Assembly (NCBI RefSeq): GCF_934525195.1
Contig: NZ_CAKSZA010000001.1
Coordinates: forward strand, 1-64,000
DNA length: 64,000 nt
Direction: 5' to 3'
Source of the DNA: an uncultured Eubacterium sp.
Lineage (GTDB): Bacteria > Bacillota > Clostridia > Oscillospirales > Acutalibacteraceae
The position numbers and the translations under genes were made by a program. The notes under the pieces are model-generated. The model had not been told where the DNA came from and did not search any database. It worked only from the letters and a program-made list of their open reading frames with translations. Numbering within the stretch: the stretch's first letter is position 1; every line of letters starts with the position of its first letter. Below are positions 7,817-15,518 of this stretch, piece by piece.

Positions 7817-8702
7817 TATAAATCGCCGTACACTTTTCAAGCCAAATTTCGGGATGATAGGATTGCTTTGCTTTGCGGAGTCCCTCAATACCCAAATCTT
7901 CTTCTCTGTTTACATACTCATACTGCATAAGGCAGTTTTTGGTAAATTCCTGATTGATGATAGGATAAGCTCCAATCATATCGGCAGGTGCTTTTTCAAA
8001 ATGAGAAACGAAGCAATGAGCGTTCATTTGCGGCTCACCGAGAGTGTAAGCGATAACTTCGCCGTTAACTCTGATAAGACCGCCAACCATATCAAGCTCG
8101 TCAAAATACTCAAAAGCCTTTTTTACTGCCTCGAATTCCCACGAATAATCTTCATCATCGGGGTCTTTGTTTTCAATCCATTTCGAATGAAGCGCAAGAC
8201 ATTCATCTATATTATCCTTTGAGATTTTTTCAAACGACCAATCGGGATTGTTTTTCTTAAAATTAGTTATATGATTACGTTTACCGTGATACTTCTTGCC
8301 TGAAAGAGAAGCCATTTTTTCAGTTGAATAAATATAATCGTTATTGCCCTCGTCATATTTATAAGTAAATTTGCCTGTGAAAGCCTCCTGCATAAGACCG
8401 AGATAGCCCTCGGTAATGCCATAAATAACAGGAGTTTCACCATTTGATTTTGCATATTCAATTATTGCAGAAACAGCGTCGGTAAAATCACCCTCGCCGA
8501 GCGGCAAAGAATAATTAATATCATTGTCATTGCCCCATCTGCAAATCAAAAAATCTTTATATCTGCAAATCTCCGTTGAATATGCAGAGCTCCAAATAAA
8601 TAAATTGCCAAAAGTGTATTCGCAATTCATACTGTTTGCATGGGCAAGGCAATCGTTTACCCATTGTTTATCTGTGATTTCAGGCTTTTTAAAATCAAGC
8701 AT
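7809..8702 (-). CDS. DUF2156 domain protein (LPG-synthase-C-like acyltransferase fold)
   Basis: A 297-residue protein matching DUF2156, the acyltransferase-fold domain also found at the C-terminus of MprF, which transfers lysine from Lys-tRNA to phosphatidylglycerol. Typical family blocks are seen: GKKYHGKRNHI near 154-164, NPDWSFE, and YVNREEDLGIEGLRKAK near 264-280. There are no membrane segments, so it lacks the MprF flippase part. The donor and acceptor are unknown; a tRNA-dependent or acyl-CoA transfer is only suggested by the fold. It overlaps tmk by 8 bp and the next GNAT gene by 8 bp. Confidence 0.82.
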   Translation of the reverse strand: MLDFKKPEITDKQWVNDCLAHANSMNCEYTFGNLFIWSSAYSTEICRYKDFLICRWGNDNDINYSLPLGEGDFTDAVSAIIEYAKSNGETPVIYGITEGYLGLMQEAFTGKFTYKYDEGNNDYIYSTEKMASLSGKKYHGKRNHITNFKKNNPDWSFEKISKDNIDECLALHSKWIENKDPDDEDYSWEFEAVKKAFEYFDELDMVGGLIRVNGEVIAYTLGEPQMNAHCFVSHFEKAPADMIGAYPIINQEFTKNCLMQYEYVNREEDLGIEGLRKAKQSYHPEIWLEKCTAIYND

Positions 8703-9366
8703 TGTTAATTTCCTTTTCTACAATCTGAACGATTTTGTTGTGTATAACATCAATCGGCAAAGGATTTTCACCGTCTGAACATTCAACAATAGCCCAGCCT
8801 TGTTTTTTGGCGGCATAAAGTGCAGATTTTCTGCAAGCATTGAGAAATGCCACATTTGCCTCGTGAACATCTTTTTTGTTTTCATCGCCGTTATAGCGTG
8901 AGGTCATAAGCCTTTGAGAAATTTCAACAGGCATATCGAGAAAAATTACAAGGTCGGGACAAGGAATTCCGATTTTGTTATACTCAAAATCCTCTGACCA
9001 TTCAATATATTCATCCCACTTGCTTTCATCAATCTTTTCTGTTTGATAAATAAGATTTGAAGTTGCGTATCTATCGGCAAGAATAAGTTTTCCGTTTTCG
9101 TAATCCTCTTTCCATTTCAGTTTGAAAGAAGCGAAACGGTCAACGGCATAAAATGCAGACGCGGCATAAGCGTTTACATCTGAAGCGTCCGTGCCGAATT
9201 CTCCGCCAAGATACATATTTACAAGCGTGCTTGACGGACTGTCATAATCCGGAAGTTTAATCTTTTTGTATTCAATATTATTTTGAAGAATATATTTTTC
9301 AAGAAGGTCGGTTTGGGTAGATTTTCCGCTACCGTCCAAACCCTCCATAATAATTAGTTTTCCCAT
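8695..9366 (-). CDS. tmk: Thymidylate kinase-family protein
   Basis: Phosphorylates dTMP to dTDP for DNA synthesis. The 223-residue protein has the P-loop GLDGSGKST (9-17), the DRYATSNLIYQ block near 97-107 (dTMP-binding DR-Y-S) and the Walker B-like LVIFLDMP. It is slightly longer than classical Tmk and has an acidic insertion (ESKWDEYIEWSEDFEYNK) before the LVIFLD strand. This is seen in a Clostridia subgroup, so a broader deoxynucleoside kinase role is possible. Its start overlaps the DUF896 gene by 13 bp. Confidence 0.85.
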   Translation of the reverse strand: MGKLIIMEGLDGSGKSTQTDLLEKYILQNNIEYKKIKLPDYDSPSSTLVNMYLGGEFGTDASDVNAYAASAFYAVDRFASFKLKWKEDYENGKLILADRYATSNLIYQTEKIDESKWDEYIEWSEDFEYNKIGIPCPDLVIFLDMPVEISQRLMTSRYNGDENKKDVHEANVAFLNACRKSALYAAKKQGWAIVECSDGENPLPIDVIHNKIVQIVEKEINNA

Positions 9367-9575
9367 TTTTTCTTTTTTCTTTCAAGATGTTCTTTTGTTC
9401 CGTCAGGACGAACAATATATGTGTTTTCAAGCTGACCGATGAGGCTCGCTTTATATGAATTGATATATTCCTGTCTTAAAATCGCCTGTTCTTCCTTTTC
9501 CTCCTCGGTGAGTCCCTCAGGAGTTTTGGATTTGTGAGCAAGCTCATTTATTCTTTTAATTTTATCTTCTGTCAT
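9354..9575 (-). CDS. DUF896 (UPF0291, YnzC-like) protein
   Basis: A 73-residue, highly charged, all-helical cytoplasmic protein. It matches DUF896 throughout: the helical hairpin KIKRINELAHKSK-GLTEEEKEEQAILR is followed by YINSYKASLIGQLENT and a basic tail. B. subtilis YnzC is a SOS-linked homologue without a firm function. It begins one base into the rpoD stop region and overlaps tmk by 13 bp, so it is co-transcribed with rpoD. Confidence 0.9.
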   Translation of the reverse strand: MTEDKIKRINELAHKSKTPEGLTEEEKEEQAILRQEYINSYKASLIGQLENTYIVRPDGTKEHLERKKKKWEN

Positions 9576-10696
9576 TAGTCTAAAAAGTCCTTTAATTTTT
9601 TACTTCTTGTTGGGTGGCGAAGCTTGCGAAGTGCCTTAGCTTCAATCTGACGAATACGCTCACGAGTTACATTGAATTCCTTGCCGACTTCTTCAAGTGT
9701 TTTTGGATTTCCGTCCTCAAGACCGAAACGAAGTTTAAGCACTTTTTCCTCTCTTGGGGTGAGAGTTTTAAGCACCTCTGCAAGTTGCTCCTTAAGGAGG
9801 CTCATAGATGCGGCATCAGCTGGTGCAAGAGCATCGTCATCAGGAATGAAGTCGCCGAGATGTGAATCTTCCTCCTCACCGATAGGGGTTTCAAGTGATA
9901 CAGGTTCTTGTGAAACACGTATGATTTCTCTTACCTTATCAACAGGAAGTTCAAGATAATCAGCGATTTCTTCAGGTGTTGCTTCATGACCGTTAAGGTG
10001 AAGAAGTTGTGACTGTGCTTTCTTTACTTTGTTGATGGTTTCCACCATATGAACTGGGATACGGATTGTTCTTGCCTGGTCGGCAATAGCTCTTGTGATG
10101 GCTTGTCTAATCCACCATGTTGCATATGTTGAAAACTTAAAGCCCTTTGTGTAATCAAACTTGTCAACAGCTTTGATAAGACCTAGATTGCCCTCTTGAA
10201 TAAGGTCAAGGAACTGCATACCTCTGCCCACATATCTCTTTGCGATACTAACAACCAAACGAAGGTTTGCTTCTGCAAGACGCTTTTTTGCATTTTCGTC
10301 ATCATCTGCTATTTTCATAGCAAGTTCAATTTCTTCCTCGGCTGTCAAAAGAGGAATTCTTCCGATCTCTTTAAGATAAACCTTTACCGGGTCATCCATC
10401 TGAGCGCTGTCGTTTACGGCAACAGAATCGGCGGCGTCTGTTTCCTTTGGAAGGTCAACTTCAAGAGAAATACCGTCAAGTGCTTCTGATGAGAAGTCAT
10501 CAATAATGCTGATATTATTTGAATCAATTTGGTCGTTAAGCTTTTCAAGTTCATCAACATCAAGGTCAAGTTCAACGATAAGGTTGTCGATTTCCTGTGC
10601 TGTGAGGTGACCTGCCTGCTTGCCCTTTTCGATTATTTTTTTAAACGCATTTTCTTTCTTTTCAGCTTCTGTCATAGGTGCTTGCTTTTTTTCCAT
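9575..10696 (-). CDS. rpoD: RNA polymerase primary sigma factor
   Basis: The housekeeping sigma factor (SigA/RpoD), 373 residues. Region 1.1 occupies about the first 85 residues. Region 1.2 begins at DPVKVYLKEIGRIPLL (about 102). Region 2 holds RYVGRGMQFLDLIQEGNLG and the -10 recognition helix KFSTYATWWIRQAI, and region 4 ends with VTRERIRQIEAKALRKL. The start has AGGAG seven bases upstream. It lies 15 bp behind dnaG, the standard dnaG-rpoD macromolecular-synthesis operon. The many TTGACA/TATAAT promoters in this window are consistent with such a factor. Confidence 0.98.
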   Translation of the reverse strand: MEKKQAPMTEAEKKENAFKKIIEKGKQAGHLTAQEIDNLIVELDLDVDELEKLNDQIDSNNISIIDDFSSEALDGISLEVDLPKETDAADSVAVNDSAQMDDPVKVYLKEIGRIPLLTAEEEIELAMKIADDDENAKKRLAEANLRLVVSIAKRYVGRGMQFLDLIQEGNLGLIKAVDKFDYTKGFKFSTYATWWIRQAITRAIADQARTIRIPVHMVETINKVKKAQSQLLHLNGHEATPEEIADYLELPVDKVREIIRVSQEPVSLETPIGEEEDSHLGDFIPDDDALAPADAASMSLLKEQLAEVLKTLTPREEKVLKLRFGLEDGNPKTLEEVGKEFNVTRERIRQIEAKALRKLRHPTRSKKLKDFLD

Positions 10697-10711
10697 AATA
10701 ATCTCCTCGTG

Positions 10712-12454
10712 TTATGTATTCTTTTTATTGAAAAAGTTTCTGAAATCATCATCATTCATTTCAGAGGTACTTTTTGAATTTTGTTTTTTGTACTCTTTAT
10801 CAATTACATTGATGCAATCGGTAAATTCCTTTTTGGGGTTCGAGCTGTTCTGCGAAGCCGAAACAAGGCGTGTAAACTTGCCCATTTCATCATCTGTGAA
10901 CACTTCGTTGAACATTATCAATTCAAGCGATAAGTTATCCCTGATTCGTTGCAAAACGGATTCATAAGCCTTTTTATAAAAGCCTGCCGTGAATTCGTCG
11001 GGACTTAAATCCTTGCACAGAGAATAGCAATCGGGATAAGTCATAAGAAGTCCGATAACTCTTGACTGCGCCTTGAGCGACACGGTTGAAGTATCGGCCT
11101 CAAAACTTTCCTTGCGAGTTTTACGCAAATCGTCATCAATGATTTTATTATACTCTCGCTTTTTTCTGCCCTTTGCCACACGAGTGCTGTATTCAACAAG
11201 CTGTGTTTGAAGTGCTCTCTTTTCAATTCCGAGTTCATCGGCAAGACGGGACAAATACAAATCCTGTTCAATCGGCGTTGCATTTGCAAGAATCTTTACA
11301 GCCTCGCCTGCAAACTGACTTTTACCTTGAGTGGTTTGAAGATTGAAGCCTCTGCGAAGTTTCATAATTGCAAACTCAACCTCATTTGACGAATTTTCGA
11401 GCATATCGGCAAACCGTGCCCGTCCTACATTTTTTATAATTTCATCAGGGTCTTTGCCACCGCTGAGTGTTGGTATACTTATTTCAATATCGACCTGATC
11501 AAACAGCGAAATAGCTTTGTTAAGTGCTTTTTGACCTGCCTCGTCGTTATCATAAACAAGTATGATTTCCTTTGCATATCGGGAAAGAAGCCTAACCTGC
11601 TCATTGGTCAAAGCAGTGCCACAACCTGCAACAGCGTTTGTAAATCCTGCTTGGTGCATAGCGATGACATCCATATAACCTTCACATAAAATCAGGCTGT
11701 CATTTCCGCTGTCTTTTGCATAATTAAGACCGAAAACCTCATTTGTTTTCTTGTATGCCAAAGTATCGGAGGTGTTGATATACTTCGGTTTTGAATCGTC
11801 AAGAACACGACCGCCAAAAGCAATAAAATTGCCCCTGACATCAATTATAGGCGTCATAACACGGTTTCTGAAATAATCGTAATATCCCTTTTCGCCTTTT
11901 CTGACAACACCCGCCGCAAGCATATCGGAAACATTATATCCCTTTGATTTGAGGTGCTTCAACAGCTCGTCCCACTTATTTGGAGCGTAGCCCAAACCAA
12001 AATGGCGAATAGTCTTTTGAGAAAGTCCACGATTCAAAAAATACTGCAAACCGACCTTTCCCTGCTCGCTCATCATATAGTTGTGATAAAACCTTGCGGT
12101 TTCTCGATTGATTTCCAAAACAGTTCTGCGTTTTTTTGACAGAGAATCATCGTAGCCGTCATCGGGCATTTGCATACCTGCTCTTTGGGCAAGAACCTTG
12201 ACGGCATCGATATAGTCAAGATTTTCTATCTTACGCATAAAACTTACGCCGTCGCCGCCTGCTCCGCAACCGAAGCAATAAAAGCTCTGCGTATTTTCAT
12301 AAACGGTAAATGACGGAGTTTTTTCATTATGAAACGGGCACAAACCGACATAGGTATTGCCTCGTTTTTTGAGAGAAACATAGCTTGAAATCAAATCAAC
12401 AACATCTGTTTTAAGCCGAAGTTCCTGCAAAAAGCTATCCGAAAGTGACGGCAT
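10712..12454 (-). CDS. dnaG: DNA primase
   Basis: Makes RNA primers for replication. The 580-residue protein has the CHC2 zinc finger (Cys39, His42, Cys60, Cys63), the RNA-polymerase/Toprim core with LILCEGYMDVIA near 255 and YDNDEAGQKA near 300, and a C-terminal helicase-binding region. The ATG at 12454 is chosen over a TTG six bases upstream because AAAGGAG sits eight bases before it. It lies 36 bp behind dgt and 15 bp before rpoD. Confidence 0.97.
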   Translation of the reverse strand: MPSLSDSFLQELRLKTDVVDLISSYVSLKKRGNTYVGLCPFHNEKTPSFTVYENTQSFYCFGCGAGGDGVSFMRKIENLDYIDAVKVLAQRAGMQMPDDGYDDSLSKKRRTVLEINRETARFYHNYMMSEQGKVGLQYFLNRGLSQKTIRHFGLGYAPNKWDELLKHLKSKGYNVSDMLAAGVVRKGEKGYYDYFRNRVMTPIIDVRGNFIAFGGRVLDDSKPKYINTSDTLAYKKTNEVFGLNYAKDSGNDSLILCEGYMDVIAMHQAGFTNAVAGCGTALTNEQVRLLSRYAKEIILVYDNDEAGQKALNKAISLFDQVDIEISIPTLSGGKDPDEIIKNVGRARFADMLENSSNEVEFAIMKLRRGFNLQTTQGKSQFAGEAVKILANATPIEQDLYLSRLADELGIEKRALQTQLVEYSTRVAKGRKKREYNKIIDDDLRKTRKESFEADTSTVSLKAQSRVIGLLMTYPDCYSLCKDLSPDEFTAGFYKKAYESVLQRIRDNLSLELIMFNEVFTDDEMGKFTRLVSASQNSSNPKKEFTDCINVIDKEYKKQNSKSTSEMNDDDFRNFFNKKNT

Positions 12455-12490
12455 AATCAAAACTCCTTTACGTAAATTAAAACATATAAA

Positions 12491-13495
12491 TTATTCTATC
12501 CAAAATTTAGGAACATATAACTGATTGAACACTTTGACAGAATAATTATCGCTCATACCTGCTATGTAATCGCACACGGCACGGTCAACTCCCTCTTTTT
12601 CGGCAATGCCCACATACTGTTCCGGCATTTCTTCGGGTTGCTTTGAATAATGATCATAAATCTGCTCAAGCATTGCAACAGCTTTAACTTCTTCGCCTTT
12701 GCAAACAGGATTTTTATAAACAGCAACAAACATAAAGTCGTGCAAATCGTTGAACAATTCCCAAAAGTCATCACTCATAAGAATTTTTTTGTCATCGGTA
12801 TTTTTAATTACATTGAGCACCATATTGTTAATACGCTCGCTCTTTGTCATACCAAGGCTCATTCTTATATCAAGAGGAATGTCCTCCTCATTCATAACAC
12901 CTGCTCTTATAGCATCGTCTATATCATGATTGATGTACGCAATTTTGTCCGCAATGCGAATAATTTGACCTTCAAGGGTGTAAGAGTCTTCGCCTATCGT
13001 ATGGCACAAAATGCCGTTCCTCACTTCTTCGGTTAGGTTCAAACCCTTGCCGTCTTTTTCCAAAATATCAACAACACGAACACTCTGCTCATAATGTTTA
13101 AACCCGTTTGGAGATAGCTTTGCAAGTGCTCTTTCACCTGCGTGTCCGAAAGGTGTATGACCCAAATCGTGACCGAGTGCGATTGCCTCGGTTAAATCCT
13201 CGTTGAGTTGAAGTGCACGGGCAATAGTTCTTGCAATTTGCGAAACTTCAAGAGTATGTGTAAGTCGGGTTCTGTAATGGTCACCTGACGGAGCAAGAAA
13301 CACCTGGGTTTTATGTTTCAATCGTCTAAAAGACTGTGAATGAATAATTCTGTCACGGTCACGCTGAAATGCGGTTCTTATTTCACATTCGGGTTCTTCT
13401 CTCAATCTGCCCTTAGTTTGCGATGAAAGGCACGCAAGCGGTGACAAAATTTTCTTTTCGTTTTCCTCGGAAATTTGACGAATACACTTTTCCAT
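12491..13495 (-). CDS. dgt: Deoxyguanosinetriphosphate triphosphohydrolase-like protein
   Basis: An HD-domain dNTPase, 334 residues, expected to split dNTPs to deoxynucleosides and triphosphate and so tune dNTP pools. The N-terminal RIIHSQSFRRLKHKTQVF block and the metal-binding H..HD motif (RTRLTHTLEVS...LGHDLGHTPFGH) are intact; a distal D in AYINHDIDDA completes the HD set. The start at 13495 has AGGAGAG seven bases upstream; a start 21 bases further up is less well placed. This gene precedes dnaG-rpoD in many Clostridia, which fits a role in replication precursor control. Confidence 0.93.
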   Translation of the reverse strand: MEKCIRQISEENEKKILSPLACLSSQTKGRLREEPECEIRTAFQRDRDRIIHSQSFRRLKHKTQVFLAPSGDHYRTRLTHTLEVSQIARTIARALQLNEDLTEAIALGHDLGHTPFGHAGERALAKLSPNGFKHYEQSVRVVDILEKDGKGLNLTEEVRNGILCHTIGEDSYTLEGQIIRIADKIAYINHDIDDAIRAGVMNEEDIPLDIRMSLGMTKSERINNMVLNVIKNTDDKKILMSDDFWELFNDLHDFMFVAVYKNPVCKGEEVKAVAMLEQIYDHYSKQPEEMPEQYVGIAEKEGVDRAVCDYIAGMSDNYSVKVFNQLYVPKFWIE

Positions 13496-13586
13496 TTTAC
13501 TCTCTCCTTTCGACAAAATATAACTTAAAATTTCTATCCATATATTCTATACTCAAAAAATATCAAAAATCCTTTATTTTTTTATC

Positions 13587-13615
13587 TTGACGGACAAAAA
13601 ATAAAAATGTATCAT
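13587..13615 (+). promoter_or_regulatory. Promoter for metallophosphoesterase gene
   Basis: -35 TTGACG (13587-13592), 17-base spacer, -10 TATCAT (13610-13615). An AAGAGGTG ribosome site follows directly before the ATG at 13632, so the leader is very short. Confidence 0.5.
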
Positions 13616-13631
13616 AATTAAGAGGTGTTTT

Positions 13632-14471
13632 ATGGAATATATCTTGATTACGGCAATTGCTTTGATTGTTCTTGCAGGCATAATTATTTTTTTATATCTG
13701 CAAAACAATATTATTGACATAACTCAATATAATATAAAATCCGACGACTGCGGAAATTTGAAAATTGTTCAGTTAAGCGACCTACACTCAAAACCTTTTG
13801 ACAAAGTGCTGAAAAAAACGCAAGAACTCAATCCTGACATCATCTGCATAACGGGTGACTATATAAACGACCGATGCAAAAACAAAGAAAAAATGCTCGC
13901 CTTTGGCAAAGAACTTGTGAAAATTGCAAAGGTCTACTACATCACAGGCAACCACGAAAGACGGCTTGAAAACTTTGACAGCATAATGCAAGAACTGTCT
14001 GACATCGGTTTTATTGTTTTGCTGAACCGAGTTTCTGTTTATGATGATAAAGGCTTTGACGTCAGCATACTCGGACTTGATGAAAACCAAGCGGATTTTG
14101 ACGACTACAAAGCACGCAAGAACGGAACTTTTGTTTACAAAGATATGTCGCCGTATTTTGCAGAATTGGAAAGAAACAACGGATTTAAAATTGTGTTGTC
14201 GCATTTCCCGGAAAATTTTGAAAATGTAAGAGAAATGAATTACAGTCAATATGACTTTGACCTACAATTATCAGGACACGCACACGGCGGTCAATTTTGT
14301 TTACCGTTCATAGGTCCTGTATTTTCACCGGGACAAGGACTGTTTCCCAAATACGCAAAAGGCTCTTTTGGTGACAGACCGAAGCTGATTGTTTCACGAG
14401 GACTCGGAAACGCAGAATTTCCTTTCAGGCTGTTCAATCATCCCGAAATAAATGTAATCAACATCAACTGA
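13632..14471 (+). CDS. Membrane-anchored metallophosphoesterase
   Basis: A 279-residue calcineurin-like phosphoesterase with one N-terminal membrane segment (about 3-24). The metal ligands are those of the family: Asp50 and His52 in LSDLHSK, Asp76 in ITGDYIND, Asn107-His108 in ITGNHER, a later His in VLSHFPE, and SGHAHGGQF near 212-220. YkuE/LpxH-like relatives hydrolyse phosphodiesters or lipid pyrophosphates at the membrane; the substrate here is unknown. It is the only plus-strand gene between metA and 47.7 kb, with its own promoter and a terminator shared with yigZ. Confidence 0.88.
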   Translation: MEYILITAIALIVLAGIIIFLYLQNNIIDITQYNIKSDDCGNLKIVQLSDLHSKPFDKVLKKTQELNPDIICITGDYINDRCKNKEKMLAFGKELVKIAKVYYITGNHERRLENFDSIMQELSDIGFIVLLNRVSVYDDKGFDVSILGLDENQADFDDYKARKNGTFVYKDMSPYFAELERNNGFKIVLSHFPENFENVREMNYSQYDFDLQLSGHAHGGQFCLPFIGPVFSPGQGLFPKYAKGSFGDRPKLIVSRGLGNAEFPFRLFNHPEINVININ

Positions 14472-14481
14472 TAAAGCAGAT

Positions 14482-14514
14482 AAAACAGGAAGTCACTCGA
14501 CCTCCTGTTTTTTA
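14482..14514. terminator. Terminator between phosphoesterase gene and yigZ
   Basis: A 10-bp stem with one mismatch (AAACAGGAAG with CCTCCTGTTT) is followed by a run of T on the plus strand and preceded by A-rich sequence, serving two convergent genes. Confidence 0.75.
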
Positions 14515-15135
14515 TTATATCTGTGCAAATTCAGAACCGATGTATTCAAGAATATATTTTCCGTTGCTGACATCGGTGAGTTTTGCTTGCAAAGCCTCTA
14601 CCCTGTCTTTTTTTATTGAAAAAGTGATTTTTACATTGTCTGCAAAATCGCTGTCCTTGATATTTGCGGAAAAATCGGACAAAAGAATATTCATTCTCTC
14701 ATAGAACGAATAATCAACCGCAACGCTCATCACATCACATTCTGCCATAGTGATGATATGTGCCGCCTCAACGGCAATTTTTGAAGTGTGGCTGTATGCA
14801 CGAACCAAACCGCCCGCACCGAGGAGAGTTCCGCCAAAATATCGTGTGCCGACAACGCAAACATCAACAAGATTTTCCTTGAGCAAAACATCAAGCATAG
14901 GAACTCCTGCAGTTCCGCTCGGTTCTCCGTCATCGCTATATCGTTGGGTGTTGTTTTCACGCAAAACATAGGCATAAACATTGTGTGTTGCATCCCAATG
15001 CTTTGATCTGATCTGAGAAATAAATTCTGTTGCTTCTTCAACGGTTTTAACAGGTTTTGCATAACCGATGAACTTTGACTTTTTTTCTATAAAAAAATCA
15101 TCGGCAGCTATTTCCACGGTTCTGTATTCTTCCAT
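14515..15135 (-). CDS. yigZ: YigZ/IMPACT family protein
   Basis: A 206-residue UPF0029/IMPACT protein. The N-terminal domain (about 1-125) carries the signature YSDDGEPSGTAGVPMLDVL and GTRYFGGTLLGAGGLVRAY; the C-terminal DUF1949 domain (about 140-200) has a ferredoxin-like fold. E. coli YigZ is implicated in nucleic-acid binding and the eukaryotic homologue in Gcn2 control; the bacterial function is not settled. The ATG at 15135 is preceded by GGAGG. It lies downstream of rpmE but is separated by a terminator. Confidence 0.92.
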   Translation of the reverse strand: MEEYRTVEIAADDFFIEKKSKFIGYAKPVKTVEEATEFISQIRSKHWDATHNVYAYVLRENNTQRYSDDGEPSGTAGVPMLDVLLKENLVDVCVVGTRYFGGTLLGAGGLVRAYSHTSKIAVEAAHIITMAECDVMSVAVDYSFYERMNILLSDFSANIKDSDFADNVKITFSIKKDRVEALQAKLTDVSNGKYILEYIGSEFAQI

Positions 15136-15149
15136 ACTTCCTCCAAAAG

Positions 15150-15190
15150 AAAAAACAAGGCAACAGAGGTCATACCAACTGTTGCCGTTA
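15150..15190 (-). terminator. rpmE terminator
   Basis: A perfect 8-bp stem (GGCAACAG, 15159-15166, with CTGTTGCC, 15179-15186) is followed on the minus strand by TTGTTTTTTC. It ends the rpmE transcript; some read-through into yigZ is possible because no strong separate yigZ promoter is visible. Confidence 0.75.
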
Positions 15191-15198
15191 TTTTTTGA

Positions 15199-15402
15199 TT
15201 AGCCCTTCTTAGCAAATCTCTTGTTGAATCTTTCAACACGTCCACCTGTATCTACAAGCTTTTGCTTACCTGTATAGAATGGGTGACACTTTGAGCAAAT
15301 ATCAACCTTCATATCGCCCTTTGTGCTCTTTGTTTCAAATGTTGCACCGCAAGCACACTTAACTGTGCATGCCTTATATTCAGGATGAATTCCGTCTTTC
15401 AT
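15199..15402 (-). CDS. rpmE: 50S ribosomal protein L31 (zinc-binding type)
   Basis: A 67-residue L31 with the four zinc-ligand cysteines (Cys16, Cys18, Cys36, Cys39 in VKCACGA and DICSKCHPF), so it is the C+ form that can store or release zinc. The ATG at 15402 (MKDGIHPEY) is chosen because this is the conserved L31 start; an upstream GTG lies within the GAGGTG ribosome site itself. It is monocistronic, with its own promoter and terminator. Confidence 0.97.
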   Translation of the reverse strand: MKDGIHPEYKACTVKCACGATFETKSTKGDMKVDICSKCHPFYTGKQKLVDTGGRVERFNKRFAKKG

Positions 15403-15504
15403 TACTTTCACCTCGCTTAAATTGCCGATAGTCGAAAGAATATAGCTGTTATCAACTAAATCTTATAACGCAAGAATTATAACAAAGTTTAACACAAAAT
15501 GCAA
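15403..15504 (-). promoter_or_regulatory. rpmE promoter and 5' leader
   Basis: -35 TTGCAT (15499-15504), 17-base spacer and a perfect -10 TATAAT (15476-15481) place the transcript start near 15469, leaving a ~67-nt leader. GATA and TATC segments in the leader could pair. L31 genes often carry autoregulatory leaders in Firmicutes; whether this is one cannot be decided by eye. The promoter is well supported, the leader function is inference. Confidence 0.65.
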
Positions 15505-15518
15505 GTGTTTTTTTCAAT

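Noticed and set aside
7635..8222. 195-codon plus-strand open frame across two acetyltransferase genes
   Set aside because: It crosses a real gene boundary on the opposite strand and has no ribosome site or recognisable domain.
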